The notes: generated by a model not told the origin, from the letters alone. A stretch of DNA of 64,000 nt from Pelagadaptatus aseana (GCA_040365065.1 BAABNI010000006.1:140215-204214); one strand, 5' to 3'. Positions 51,783 through 61,183 are shown, numbered from the stretch's first letter. Numbers and translations are program-made.

Positions 51783-52760
51783 CTAGTTAAGCCACTCGGC
51801 CATCTGTTCAGCATAGTAGCTGATAATCAAATCGCAGCCAGCCCGCTTAAAAGCCATCATGGTTTCCAGCACCACAGCTTTTTCATCAATCACTCCTGCA
51901 GCGGCACCGGCTTTGAGCATCGCGTACTCACCACTGACGTGATAGACCGCCAGAGGTCGTTCGGAATTGGCGCGGATGCTGGCAATCACATCCAGATAGG
52001 CAATACCGGGTTTGACCATCAGAATATCGGCGCCCTCCAGTTCGTCCTGCATGGACTCTGCCAGCGCCTCACGGCCATTGGCCGGGTCCATCTGATAGCT
52101 GTCGCGAGTGCCTTTGAAGGTGCTATCTACCGCATCGCGAAATGGGCCATAGTAGGCCGAGGCAAACTTGGTGGAGTAAGACATCACCGGAATATGGCTG
52201 TAGCCATTTTCGTCAAGTACCTGCCGAATGGCGGCAATCATGCCATCCATCATGCCCGATGGCGCAATCACATCCACGCCGGCCTGAGCAGCGACCAATA
52301 CCTGTTTTTGCAAATTGGCCAGAGTTGGGTCGTTGTCCACATCATTTTCAGCCACCACACCACAGTGACCGTGTACCGTGTACTCACAGAAACAATTGTC
52401 ACTGACCACCAACATCTCTGGTTGAGCCTGCTTGGCCGTGCGAATAATCCGCGCCATCAAACCTTCAGGGTTCCAGGTATCGGAACCGCAGGCATCTTTA
52501 TGAGTGGATACACCAAACAACAATACCGCTTTGATGCCCTTGCTCCAGGCACGCTGAACGGTTTCGGCCAATTGCGATTCCGGGTAGCGCACCACACCGG
52601 GCATGGAATCAATAGCGACCGGCTGGTCGATACCCTCTTCCACAAAGATCGGCATAATAAAATCGTTCATGCTCAGCTGATTTTCTCGAACCAGACTGCG
52701 CAGTGCCGGCGTTCTTCTTAAGCGACGAAAACGAAATTCCGGGGTAATGGTGTTGGACAT
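51783..52760 (-). CDS. hemB: Delta-aminolevulinic acid dehydratase (porphobilinogen synthase)
   Basis: A 325-residue enzyme joining two 5-aminolevulinates into porphobilinogen, the second committed step of tetrapyrrole synthesis. The active-site metal cysteines are in DNCFCEYTVHGHCG (CxC...C), so a zinc-type enzyme. The two Schiff-base lysines are in SYSTKFASAYYG and in LMVKPG. Length is typical. No clear ribosome site precedes the ATG, but the start is 6 bp after the preceding decarboxylase-like gene's stop, suggesting translational coupling. Heme and cobalamin routes share this product, and cobalamin is needed by the MetH encoded nearby, but that link is only contextual. Confidence 0.97.
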   Translation of the reverse strand: MSNTITPEFRFRRLRRTPALRSLVRENQLSMNDFIMPIFVEEGIDQPVAIDSMPGVVRYPESQLAETVQRAWSKGIKAVLLFGVSTHKDACGSDTWNPEGLMARIIRTAKQAQPEMLVVSDNCFCEYTVHGHCGVVAENDVDNDPTLANLQKQVLVAAQAGVDVIAPSGMMDGMIAAIRQVLDENGYSHIPVMSYSTKFASAYYGPFRDAVDSTFKGTRDSYQMDPANGREALAESMQDELEGADILMVKPGIAYLDVIASIRANSERPLAVYHVSGEYAMLKAGAAAGVIDEKAVVLETMMAFKRAGCDLIISYYAEQMAEWLN

Positions 52761-52766
52761 AAGAAT

Positions 52767-53144
52767 TTAATCTTCCCAGTTATCAATAATTTCACGAGCC
52801 GAGCGCATGGCTTCAATGGATGCCGGAAAGCCACAGTAGGCCGAGGCATGAAGAATCACCGCACGGATTTCTTCCTTGCTGCAACCATTGCGCAACGCAC
52901 CACGCACATGACCTTTCAATTCATTTGAGGCACGCAAGGCTACCAGCATGGCGATGGTGATCAGACTGCGGGTACTGCGAGGCAGATCATCGCGGGTCCA
53001 GGGCCCGCCCCAGGCATTCTCCATCACCAGATCCTGCAGTGGCTGGTCGAATTCGTCGGCGTTATTCAGGGCGCGATCCACAAACTCGTCGCTCATTACT
53101 TCGCGGCGAACCTGTTCACCGGCTTTGCGATCTTCCAACCCCAT
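52767..53144 (-). CDS. Carboxymuconolactone decarboxylase-like protein
   Basis: A 125-residue helical protein of the CMD/AhpD superfamily. The core RSLITIAMLVALRASNELKG, HVRGALRNGCSKEEIRAV and HASAYCGFPASIEA is very like gamma-carboxymuconolactone decarboxylase (PcaC). It has one Cys in each of the segments NGCSKEE and AYCGFP rather than the AhpD CxxC pair, so a decarboxylase-type function is more likely than peroxidase. No other protocatechuate pathway gene is nearby, and the substrate is unknown. GAGGAG precedes the ATG. It lies 41 bp after cysS and 6 bp before hemB on the same strand. Confidence 0.85.
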   Translation of the reverse strand: MGLEDRKAGEQVRREVMSDEFVDRALNNADEFDQPLQDLVMENAWGGPWTRDDLPRSTRSLITIAMLVALRASNELKGHVRGALRNGCSKEEIRAVILHASAYCGFPASIEAMRSAREIIDNWED

Positions 53145-53185
53145 TATTCTCTCCTCAACTCTTTGTTTACCTTAAATGGCGTTGC

Positions 53186-54562
53186 TTACTCGCGACGCCA
53201 TTTGGTGCCCTCTCGGGAATCTTCCAAAACCACACCCTGAGCTTTTAACTCCTCGCGGATTTCGTCAGCGCGAGCGTAGTTTTTATCCAGTTTGGATTGC
53301 TGACGTTCGGCGATCAGCGCTTCGATCTCTTCGGCAGAAATACCTTCATCACCGGCAGTCTCAGTAAACCAACTTTCGGCATCCTGCTGTAACAATCCCA
53401 TCAACTCGCCACCTTTCAGCAACAGAGACTTCAGCCGCGGCTTATCAGCCTCATCGGCCTTGTTCAGGTCACGGGCAATATCACGTAACTCACCCAGAGC
53501 AATGGGAGTGTTCAAATCGTCCAGCAGTGCCTTGTAAAATGCTTGATCTTTGACATCCACCTCGACGCTCTCCACATCTTTGACATCACGCAAAGCCGCA
53601 TAGAAAGAATCGAGACGGGATTTAGTCTCTTCCAGCAGATCAACCGAGAAGTCCATCTCGGAGCGGTATTGGGCAGACAGAAGCGCACAGCGAATCACCT
53701 CGCCTTTGTATTCTCCCAGCAGTTCGCGCACGGTGCGGAAGTTGCCCAGTGATTTGGACATCTTCTCGCCGCCGATATTGATGTAGCCATTGTGCATCCA
53801 GTAGCGCACATATTCTTTGCCGTCGTGGGCACAGCAGCTCTGTGCCACTTCGTTCTCGTGATGAGGAAACACCAGATCGCGACCGCCACCGTGGATATCG
53901 ATGGTCTCACCCAGATGGGCTTCAATCATGGCCGAGCACTCCAGGTGCCAGCCAGGACGACCGTAACCCCAGGGACTTTCCCAACCGGGCTCATCTTCAG
54001 AAGAAGGCTTCCACAGCACAAAGTCACCGGCGTATTTCTTGTAGGGGGCTACTTCCACGCGAGCACCGTCGAGCATATCTTCCAGCGAACGATTGGAGAG
54101 CTTGCCGTAATCTGCCATAGACTGGACCGCAAACAACACATGCCCTTCGGCCTCATAGGCGTGCCCCTTATCCACCAGGCGCTGCACCATATCGATCATA
54201 TTGGGCACATGATCGGTGGCGTAAGGCACGATGGTTGGCCGCAGGTTATTAAGCTGATCCATATCGGCTTCAAACTCTTCGGCGTAGCGCGCTGCCAGCT
54301 GGGAAATGGGCTCTCCATTTTCTGCCGCGGCCTTCATGATTTTGTCGTCAATATCGGTGATATTGCGGGCGTAGATCACCTCGTCGTACTCGCTTTGCAA
54401 CACCCGAAACAGGGTATCGAAAACCACCACCGGGCGAGCGTTGCCAATGTGCACCAAGTTATAAACCGTGGGACCACACACGTACATTTTGACCTTGTTG
54501 TCTTCCAGCGGCTGAAAGGCTTCCTTCTGACGGGTCTGGGTGTTGTAAACCGTTAAACTCAT
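53186..54562 (-). CDS. cysS: Cysteinyl-tRNA synthetase
   Basis: A 458-residue class I synthetase charging tRNA-Cys. The zinc/cysteine-recognition residue Cys29 lies in MYVCGPTVYN and the HIGH motif is HIGN at 38-41. Zinc-site partners appear in HLECSAM and PHHENEVAQS. The KMSKS loop is KMSKSLGNFRT (about 265). The C-terminal anticodon-binding domain has the usual acidic, Lys-rich end (EELKAQGVVLEDSREGTKWRR). Length matches the family. The ATG has only a weak AAAG upstream. It starts 15 bp after glnS, so both synthetases are probably on one transcript. Confidence 0.98.
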   Translation of the reverse strand: MSLTVYNTQTRQKEAFQPLEDNKVKMYVCGPTVYNLVHIGNARPVVVFDTLFRVLQSEYDEVIYARNITDIDDKIMKAAAENGEPISQLAARYAEEFEADMDQLNNLRPTIVPYATDHVPNMIDMVQRLVDKGHAYEAEGHVLFAVQSMADYGKLSNRSLEDMLDGARVEVAPYKKYAGDFVLWKPSSEDEPGWESPWGYGRPGWHLECSAMIEAHLGETIDIHGGGRDLVFPHHENEVAQSCCAHDGKEYVRYWMHNGYINIGGEKMSKSLGNFRTVRELLGEYKGEVIRCALLSAQYRSEMDFSVDLLEETKSRLDSFYAALRDVKDVESVEVDVKDQAFYKALLDDLNTPIALGELRDIARDLNKADEADKPRLKSLLLKGGELMGLLQQDAESWFTETAGDEGISAEEIEALIAERQQSKLDKNYARADEIREELKAQGVVLEDSREGTKWRRE

Positions 54563-54577
54563 TCTTTATTCAACTCT

Positions 54578-56251
54578 TTAAACTTTGCTTGCCCAGTTAT
54601 CTTTGAGGCCGATGGCACGATTAAACACTACCTTGCCGTCTTCGGAGTGCTTGCTGTCGAGACAGAAGTAACCTTCGCGCTCAAATTGATAACTCACCTC
54701 CGGTTCGGCATTAGCCAGGGATTGCTCGGCTTTACAACCGGTCACCACGGTCAGAGATTCCGGGTTGAGACAATCGAGAAAGTTCTTATCGCCGGCATCG
54801 GGTGCCTCGTCATTAAACAGACGATCGTAAAGACGCACCTCACAATCGATGCTGTTAGCGGCCGAAACCCAGTGGATCACGCCGCGCGGACGAATGCCTT
54901 CCGGCGGATTCTCACCCACGGTGCCCTCCACCAGAGAACAATGAATTTCGGTTATTTCTCCGGCCTCATCTTTGATGGTGTCTTCGTGTTTGATCACATA
55001 GGCACCGCGCAGACGTACGTATTCACCGGCCACCAGACGCTTGAACTTCTTGCGCGAGAGGCTGTTGTCTTCGTTAAAGTCGGCGCGATCAATATACAAC
55101 TCGCGGTCAAACGGCAAATCGCGTTGCCCCATGTCCTCGCGGTTGGGGTGGACGGGCTGCGTCATGGTCTGTGATTCGCTCAGATTGGTGATCACCACTC
55201 TGAGCGGATTCATCACACACATGGCACGCGGCGCATCGCTATTGAGGCTGTCGCGCACGCAGTACTCCAGCTGCCCCATATCAATGGTACTGCCGGAACG
55301 GGTCACGCCAATCATCTCGCAGAAATTGCGGATGGCGGCGGCGCCATAGCCGCGGCGACGCATACCGGAAATGGTTGGCATACGTGGGTCGTCCCAACCA
55401 TCCACATGCCCTTCATCCACCAATTGCTTGAGTTTACGCTTTGAGGTGATGGTGTAATTGAGTTCCAGACGAGCGAACTCGTACTGCACCGGCTTGTTGG
55501 GCACCGGCAGGTTTTCGATAAACCAGCGGTACAGCGGGTTGTGATCCGCAAACTCGAGCGTACAGATGGAATGGGTTACCCCTTCAATGGCATCGCCCTG
55601 ACCGTGAGCAAAATCATAGGAAGGATAAATGCACCATTTGTCACCGGTTTGGTGATGAGCCTGCTTGCGAATGCGGTACAGAATGGGGTCACGCAAATTC
55701 ATATTGGAGCTGGCCATATCAATCTTGGCTCGCAGGGAACAGGCACCCTCTTCGTACTCGCCGGCACGCATCTTTTCAAACTCGCTCAGGTTTTCTTCCA
55801 CACTGCGATTTCTGTAGGGGCTCTCCTTACCGGGCTTGGTCGCCCAGCCGCGGTACTCCTTGGCCTCTTCCGGCGACAGGTGGCAAACGTAGGCTTTACC
55901 CTCTTTGATCAGATGCAGTGCCCACTCATAAAACTGATCAAAATAATTGGAGGCATAGCACACCTCACCCGGCCATTGAAAACCCAGCCACTCGACATCC
56001 CGCTGGATCGACTCGACGTACTCCATATCCTCTTTGGCAGGGTTGGTGTCGTCAAAACGCAGATTACAATGGCCACCAAAATCTTCAGCCAAACCGAAAT
56101 TGAGACATATCGACTTGGCGTGACCGATGTGTAAGTAGCCATTGGGCTCGGGCGGGAAACGGGTAATCAGTTTGGTGGTGTTACCACTGTCCAGATCTTT
56201 GGTGATGATCTGCTGAAGAAAATTCAAGGGTTTGCTGGGTGCTTCACTCAT
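54578..56251 (-). CDS. glnS: Glutaminyl-tRNA synthetase
   Basis: A 557-residue class I synthetase charging tRNA-Gln. The HIGH region is PPEPNGYLHIGHAKSICLNF and the KMSKS-equivalent is TSKRKLKQLV. The catalytic core is followed by two anticodon-binding beta-barrels (PLRVVITNL onward). The ATG at 56251 was chosen over a TTG seven codons upstream because family members begin near MSEAPSKP; neither has a strong ribosome site. It is divergent from ppiB across 170 bp. The presence of GlnRS fits gammaproteobacteria, which charge Gln directly. Confidence 0.97.
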   Translation of the reverse strand: MSEAPSKPLNFLQQIITKDLDSGNTTKLITRFPPEPNGYLHIGHAKSICLNFGLAEDFGGHCNLRFDDTNPAKEDMEYVESIQRDVEWLGFQWPGEVCYASNYFDQFYEWALHLIKEGKAYVCHLSPEEAKEYRGWATKPGKESPYRNRSVEENLSEFEKMRAGEYEEGACSLRAKIDMASSNMNLRDPILYRIRKQAHHQTGDKWCIYPSYDFAHGQGDAIEGVTHSICTLEFADHNPLYRWFIENLPVPNKPVQYEFARLELNYTITSKRKLKQLVDEGHVDGWDDPRMPTISGMRRRGYGAAAIRNFCEMIGVTRSGSTIDMGQLEYCVRDSLNSDAPRAMCVMNPLRVVITNLSESQTMTQPVHPNREDMGQRDLPFDRELYIDRADFNEDNSLSRKKFKRLVAGEYVRLRGAYVIKHEDTIKDEAGEITEIHCSLVEGTVGENPPEGIRPRGVIHWVSAANSIDCEVRLYDRLFNDEAPDAGDKNFLDCLNPESLTVVTGCKAEQSLANAEPEVSYQFEREGYFCLDSKHSEDGKVVFNRAIGLKDNWASKV

Positions 56252-56421
56252 AGGGGTTCTAAACTTGGCCAATTGGTAGGTTGGTTAATTTGGAAATCGT
56301 GTATTATAGCCACCTCGTTACGCTCTAGACAGCGGTATATGAGGCTTATTCCGGCAGTTTTTCATGGTTATGACATAACTGCCACGGCCTGACTGCGTAA
56401 ACATCTCAAAAGGAATACAAC

Positions 56422-56916
56422 ATGATCACTTTGCATACTAATTTTGGCGACATCAAACTGGAGCTGGACTTTGACAAGGCCCCCAATACCGCCGCCAATT
56501 TCAAGCAATACGTGGAAGAAGGCTTTTACAATGGCACCATTTTCCACCGTGTGATCGACAACTTTATGATCCAGGGTGGTGGTTTTACTGCGGACATGGA
56601 GCAAAAAGACGTTCGTGACGCCATTGAAAACGAAGCCGACAACGGCCTGAAAAACGATAATGGCACCATCGCCATGGCCCGCACCATGGATCCGCACAGC
56701 GCTACCGCCCAGTTCTTTATCAATGTGAAAGACAATGATTTCCTCAACCACTCCGGCAAAAACGCTCAGGGCTGGGGCTATTGTGTATTCGGCAAGGTTG
56801 TTGAAGGCATGGATGTGGTTAACCAGATCAAAGGTGTAAAGACCGGTTTCCACGGCGGCCATCAGGACGTGCCGGTTGAGACGGTTGTCATCGAGAAGGC
56901 AACGCTTGAAGGCTGA
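56422..56916 (+). CDS. ppiB: Peptidyl-prolyl cis-trans isomerase B (cytoplasmic cyclophilin)
   Basis: A 164-residue cyclophilin without signal peptide, so cytoplasmic. The active-site strand FHRVIDNFMIQGGG, the loop SATAQFFINVKDNDFLN and the final WGYCVFGKVVEGMDVVNQIKG are all conserved. It catalyses proline isomerisation during folding. AAGGA lies upstream of the ATG. It is divergent from glnS; the 149-bp gap between them contains both promoters presumably, but no site stands out. A palindromic repeat follows before lpxH. Confidence 0.97.
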   Translation: MITLHTNFGDIKLELDFDKAPNTAANFKQYVEEGFYNGTIFHRVIDNFMIQGGGFTADMEQKDVRDAIENEADNGLKNDNGTIAMARTMDPHSATAQFFINVKDNDFLNHSGKNAQGWGYCVFGKVVEGMDVVNQIKGVKTGFHGGHQDVPVETVVIEKATLEG

Positions 56917-56944
56917 ATCGAGATAGCGTGAGTCCTCGTTCCCT

Positions 56945-57025
56945 GTCATCCCGAGGAACGAGGGATCTCACACAGCGCAGCGCCTGCTTAAAGAGATTCT
57001 TCGGCATGGCATGCCTCAGAATGAC
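56945..57025. repeat. Dispersed palindromic repeat between ppiB and lpxH
   Basis: GTCATCCCGAGGAACGAGGG (56945) with ATCTC pairs loosely with GAGATTCTTCGG and CAGAATGAC (56992-57025). It is a diverged second copy of the element after metH, sharing its GTCATCCCGA start and GAGGGATCTC core. It overlaps the 5' side of the lpxH leader, 25 bp from the start codon. Confidence 0.7.
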
Positions 57026-57049
57026 AAAATCCCATACCAGCCATCGATT

Positions 57050-57775
57050 ATGACCACCCTGTTTATCTCCGACCTGCATCTGACCCCCGAACGCCCGGAT
57101 ATCACCCGGGCGTTTCAGCAATTTATGACCGGTAAAGCCCTCGAAGCCGACACCCTCTATATTCTCGGTGATTTTTTCGAGGTCTGGATTGGCGACGACG
57201 ATGATGCCCCCTACGTCCTGAACATCATTAAATGGCTGCGTGAATACAGCGACAGCGGTCATCAGCTGTTTTTTATGTGCGGCAACCGCGACTTTTTGAT
57301 CGGTGATAATTTCGCCAAAGCAGCCGGTGCCACCCTGCTCAGTGATCCGACAGTCATTGATCTCTATGGCATACCCACGGTTTTGATGCACGGTGACAGT
57401 CTGTGCACCCAGGATCTGGAGTACATGGCCTTTCGCCAGATGTCCCGCGCCCCGGCCTGGCAGACCGAACTGCTGGCAAAACCTCTGGCCGAGCGTCGCG
57501 CCATCGCCCAACACTTGCGCCAGCAAAGCAAAAGCATGAGCAGCATGAAAGCCGAAGACATTATGGATGTGACACCAGAAGAAGTGGTCAATACCATGAA
57601 TCAACTCGGCGCCACCCGGATGATCCATGGCCACACCCACCGCCCGAATGTGCATCCACTGCAACTGGGTGACACGCAAGGTGAGCGCATGGTTCTCGGC
57701 GATTGGGGTGAAAAGCTTTGGTGGATAGAAGCCACTGCGGACTCAGCACCGACTCTGCGCCAAGAGCTGATTTGA
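57050..57775 (+). CDS. lpxH: UDP-2,3-diacylglucosamine diphosphatase
   Basis: A 241-residue calcineurin-like phosphoesterase that hydrolyses UDP-2,3-diacylglucosamine to lipid X in lipid A synthesis, at the inner membrane surface. Metal ligands appear as Asp8 and His10 (SDLHL), Asp41 (LGDFFE), GNRD (about 78-81), HGDSLC and HGHTHRP (C-terminal). The ATG at 57050 was chosen over an in-frame ATG at 57011 because the family begins directly at MTTLFISDLHL; the upstream ATG lies in the palindromic repeat. The next gene begins 1 bp after the stop, indicating an operon. Confidence 0.95.
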   Translation: MTTLFISDLHLTPERPDITRAFQQFMTGKALEADTLYILGDFFEVWIGDDDDAPYVLNIIKWLREYSDSGHQLFFMCGNRDFLIGDNFAKAAGATLLSDPTVIDLYGIPTVLMHGDSLCTQDLEYMAFRQMSRAPAWQTELLAKPLAERRAIAQHLRQQSKSMSSMKAEDIMDVTPEEVVNTMNQLGATRMIHGHTHRPNVHPLQLGDTQGERMVLGDWGEKLWWIEATADSAPTLRQELI

Positions 57776-57776
57776 T

Positions 57777-58520
57777 ATGAGCTATGAGTTTTTCCCCATA
57801 GGCACAGCTTCTACACCCTATCCGGAAAAATTTTCCATCCCCCGCCAACCGGGGCTGGTCACCAGCGACCAGAGCTATATCGAATTGCAGGGTGACGCCA
57901 ACCGTGAAGAAATCCTTCGCGGCCTGGAGAACTTCTCCCACATCTGGGTTGTGTTCGTCTTCCATCACGCCATGCGCGACAACTGGAAACCCATGGTGCG
58001 GCCACCCCGTCTGGGCGGCAATGAAAAAGTGGGGGTATTTGCCAGCCGCAGCCCATTCCGACCCAATCCAATCGGATTATCCGTACTCAAGCTCAAGGGC
58101 ATTTCATCCCATCAAGGGCGCTGGCGCATCCACATTGAGGGTGCCGACCTGCTCAATGGCACACCCATTCTGGACATCAAGCCCTACCTGCCCTACGCAG
58201 ACAGCCTGAGCAATGCCCAGGGTGGTTTCGCAACCGCAGCCCCGGAGCGACTCCCGGTCATTTTTTCGGCCACCGCAGAGCCCCAACTGCAGAAGGCGGC
58301 CGGTGACTTTATCCAACTGCGCCAACTGATCATTGATGTACTGGGCCAACAACCCCAGCCGGCTTACCATTCCGACAAACAAAAAAGACAATATGGAATA
58401 AGCCTCTATACTCTTAATATCCGATGGCAATACAGTCAGATGGAACAAGGCTTTGATACTGCCGCCCCCGGCGCTTTCGAGCCCTGCATTGAAGTTACAG
58501 AGATCACCCAAATCGACTGA
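57777..58520 (+). CDS. trmO: tRNA (t6A37) N6-methyltransferase TrmO (TsaA family)
   Basis: A 247-residue protein of the TsaA/TrmO family, which methylates threonylcarbamoyladenosine at position 37 of tRNA-Thr using SAM. The hallmark VGVFASRSPFRPNPIGLSVL and the preceding WVVFVFHHA and PPRLGG are present, as is DIKPYLPYADS. It has the C-terminal extension of the proteobacterial form (length 247, versus about 150 in short archaeal forms). It starts 1 bp after lpxH and its stop overlaps the next start as TGATG, so the three genes appear to be one operon. Confidence 0.93.
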   Translation: MSYEFFPIGTASTPYPEKFSIPRQPGLVTSDQSYIELQGDANREEILRGLENFSHIWVVFVFHHAMRDNWKPMVRPPRLGGNEKVGVFASRSPFRPNPIGLSVLKLKGISSHQGRWRIHIEGADLLNGTPILDIKPYLPYADSLSNAQGGFATAAPERLPVIFSATAEPQLQKAAGDFIQLRQLIIDVLGQQPQPAYHSDKQKRQYGISLYTLNIRWQYSQMEQGFDTAAPGAFEPCIEVTEITQID

Positions 58521-59947
58521 TGCTGTTATTGATAAAAATTTGCCCACTGCACAAGCACTGCAAACGCATAGCCACTGGATTCTTGGCGCTACTGATGACC
58601 ACTCTGGTGATGTCGCCGGCGGCAGCATCAGCACGTCAGACCATCCATTTCAGCTGCCTGGCCGCCGAAAATTTCCCCGAATACCAAAGACTGGAAACAC
58701 TCTATCGAGCCAGCTTTGATGAGCTCGGTTATGACTTTAAGATGACTATTCTGCCGGAGCCTGAGATCGACAAAGGCTTTCGGAGCAACCACTACGATGG
58801 CGACTGCGCCCGCCTTAAAGGCTTCTTTGACGAGGAATATCAGGATAATTACCTGCTGCTCAATACGTCCACCATGACCATGAAAGTCAATATTTATGGC
58901 ACCAAGACCATCCAGAACACCCCACTGGATCAACTGGTCGCTGGCACCCAGCCAAACTTTCATTTCCCAAGGGCTCTGGCCAAGCACTACAACATTAAAA
59001 CCACCCCGCCGGTGACTTCGATGGAGGCCATTTGGGAACAATGGAACAAAGGCGAGATAAACGCTTATATCGGTATTTCCTACAGCTTTCCAACGAACGC
59101 AGCCACAGCAAAGAAGCTGGGCCTTGGCCCCCGCTTCAGTTTAATCAAATACCCCCTGCATCCGGCGCTGAACAAACGCTGGCTGCACTTGCAACCTGCC
59201 CTTGAAAGATTGCTGGCCAGCAAACAAATAACCTCGCCAGGCAAAGCGACACCAGCATCGCCTGCAGCTGCGAAAGCCAATCTTCAAAATACCAAGGATT
59301 ACGACATAACGTTTGGCTGCCCAATCGCAGCCAATACCAAAACCTTTATCGATCTGGAACGCTTCTTCAAACAGATTTTTACCCGTCTGGGACTCAGCTT
59401 TCGCATGTTGGAGATGCCCCGCAGCAGGGAATCCCACGCCCTGATAACCGGAAAAATAGATGGCTCATGCGGGAGGATTCATGTCCCACAGAGCACGACG
59501 CCACCAGTGCGTCTGAGCACCGTGGTCACCAAAGATCGACTGGAAATCTGGAGTACCCGATTGCAGCCCTTGATCCATCACCTGGATCAGATTCCTGCCA
59601 GAGCAAGACTGGCTTACCGCAAGGGCTTGCTGACACAGAAGCAATTGCGCTCGGCTGACCATATACAATTTTCGCCTCAGCCACTGGCAGACCAGAGTCT
59701 GTTGGCGCTCAGCAATAACAGAGTCGATTATGTTGCTGATCTGCACGTACAGATCGACAACAACATGGCCCACCTGCGAATCGACAACCCCATTTATTTG
59801 ACAGGCATTCTCGGCGAAAGCCAGATTGCACCCTATCTAAGCCACCAACATGAAAAATTGGTGACGCCCGTCACTCAAGCCATTGAAGACACCCTCAATG
59901 GCCACCAAACCATTTTCGATTACCTCTACAATCAAGCTCAGCCTTAA
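58520..59947 (+). CDS. Tandem solute-binding-like periplasmic protein
   Basis: A 475-residue exported protein. The signal peptide covers about 1-37 (LALLMTTLVMSPAAASA). The mature part is two related halves of the extracellular solute-binding type (SBP family 3-like). Half one has TIHFSCLAAENFPEYQRLE then DGDCARLKGF (about 40-240); half two repeats ITFGCPIAANTKTF then DGSCGRIHVP (about 265-470), joined by a Pro/Ala-rich linker (TPASPAAAK). Each half has a paired cysteine in strand 1 and the DG-C-R segment, likely a disulfide. A fused duplicated domain with no transporter gene beside it suggests a sensory or substrate-capturing role rather than simple uptake. Start is coupled to trmO by TGATG. 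Confidence 0.75.
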   Translation: MLLLIKICPLHKHCKRIATGFLALLMTTLVMSPAAASARQTIHFSCLAAENFPEYQRLETLYRASFDELGYDFKMTILPEPEIDKGFRSNHYDGDCARLKGFFDEEYQDNYLLLNTSTMTMKVNIYGTKTIQNTPLDQLVAGTQPNFHFPRALAKHYNIKTTPPVTSMEAIWEQWNKGEINAYIGISYSFPTNAATAKKLGLGPRFSLIKYPLHPALNKRWLHLQPALERLLASKQITSPGKATPASPAAAKANLQNTKDYDITFGCPIAANTKTFIDLERFFKQIFTRLGLSFRMLEMPRSRESHALITGKIDGSCGRIHVPQSTTPPVRLSTVVTKDRLEIWSTRLQPLIHHLDQIPARARLAYRKGLLTQKQLRSADHIQFSPQPLADQSLLALSNNRVDYVADLHVQIDNNMAHLRIDNPIYLTGILGESQIAPYLSHQHEKLVTPVTQAIEDTLNGHQTIFDYLYNQAQP

Positions 59948-59979
59948 GACAATTAACTATTCTGAGCAATAGCTGCTTA

Positions 59980-60603
59980 TTAGACGGCGGCCTTACTGAT
60001 TTCAACGGGCAGCCCGGAGTGAAACCGGAAGAGTGGATCAGGAGTGCTGATGGCCTCCTGCTCCAGCTGTAGGAAAAACCCGACCCGCTCGTCAATACAG
60101 TCTTCACTGTAACTCTCAGCCAAGGTCAGATAATCCTGATAATGGCGGGCCTCCGACTTCAACAGAGACAGATAAAACTTCTCCAAATCGGGATCCAGGT
60201 GGGGGGCCAGAGTGTAAAACCGCTCGCAGGAACGGGCCTCGATAATGGCACCAACAATCAGGGTATCAATCAGATTCTGGCGCTGTTCCTTACGGATATG
60301 CCGGGCCATACTCGACGCGTATCGACTGGCCTTCAGCGCTCGGTATGTAATACCGCGCTTTTTCAGAATCTTTAACACCTGTTCAAAATGCACCAGCTCT
60401 TCTCGGGCCAAACGGCTCATTTTGTTGAGCAAATCCAGCTTGGTGGGATTTTTCGACATCAGGGTCATGGCCGATTGGGCCGCTTTCATTTCATTGGCGG
60501 CGTGATCGATCAGGATGATTTCCAGATTATTCAATGCCTCTGCAACCCAGGAATCCGGTGTGCGACATTTTAAAAAACCAAGAATCGGGGAAATATCAAC
60601 CAT
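59980..60603 (-). CDS. miaE: tRNA-(ms2io6A)-hydroxylase
   Basis: A 207-residue diiron oxygenase that hydroxylates the isopentenyl group of ms2i6A37 in tRNA. The four-helix diiron ligands are in DHAANEMKAA, AREELVHFEQVL, IIEARSCERF and SEARHYQDYL (ExxH twice plus carboxylates). Length fits the gammaproteobacterial family. It is convergent with the solute-binding-like gene (32-bp gap) and divergent from the small gene at 60780. No ribosome site is strong. No other tRNA-modification gene adjoins it apart from trmO across the strand switch. Confidence 0.93.
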   Translation of the reverse strand: MVDISPILGFLKCRTPDSWVAEALNNLEIILIDHAANEMKAAQSAMTLMSKNPTKLDLLNKMSRLAREELVHFEQVLKILKKRGITYRALKASRYASSMARHIRKEQRQNLIDTLIVGAIIEARSCERFYTLAPHLDPDLEKFYLSLLKSEARHYQDYLTLAESYSEDCIDERVGFFLQLEQEAISTPDPLFRFHSGLPVEISKAAV

Positions 60604-60779
60604 AACTGTTACGAACCACGCCTACGGGACCAAATAATGAGGCGCCATTATAGTGAATTAGGACCACAAGGCACCCTTTCAAGGTGAAATACATGACCCA
60701 CATCAAGCCACCTGCATCACTTTACCCCTTATTATGATGCGTTAAAGCCCACCACACTCAACCTTTTGGAGATGCGACC

Positions 60780-61001
60780 ATGGCTGGAGAATTTGCCATC
60801 GCCCAACGTCTGATCAATGACGCCCTGGCTGAAGTAGAGAACAACAAATCCATGAGTACCGACGCCATGCAACTGGCCATTTTTAACGAAATCGTGGGTC
60901 TGTTGGCTAACACCAATAGCCGCGAACAACTTCAGGACCTGCTGCATTTCCGCCTGGCCGCTCAGGGGCAGGATGAACACGTCATCACTCGTGGCTGCTG
61001 A
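60780..61001 (+). CDS. Small conserved-looking hypothetical protein
   Basis: A 73-residue helical protein (MAGEFAIAQRLINDALAEVE, then DAMQLAIFNEIVGLLANT and LQDLLHFRLAAQGQDEH) with no signal, membrane segment or metal motif; the single Cys is the last residue. GGAG lies eight bases before the ATG and base composition matches neighbours, supporting a real gene. I do not recognise the family. It follows the 176-bp miaE gap, in which nothing else was identified, and precedes the acnB leader on the same strand. Confidence 0.6.
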   Translation: MAGEFAIAQRLINDALAEVENNKSMSTDAMQLAIFNEIVGLLANTNSREQLQDLLHFRLAAQGQDEHVITRGC

Positions 61002-61183
61002 GCCTTCAGGACGACCAACGTCTAACTTTTACTGTCATAAATCCCTGCTAGGATTAGTGCACTTTGGCAGGACTCTTCGGGCAGGCCCGGTTACAGCGCC
61101 ATTTCATCGATTCTGTAAATGCCTTCGGCCATCACTATTCACCTGACTGATAGTGATTATAAGTCGCTGATTCTCATGGTTTC

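Noticed and set aside
57011..57049. Upstream ATG for lpxH
   Set aside because: It lies in the palindromic repeat, and the metal-binding N-terminus of the family starts at the ATG at 57050.
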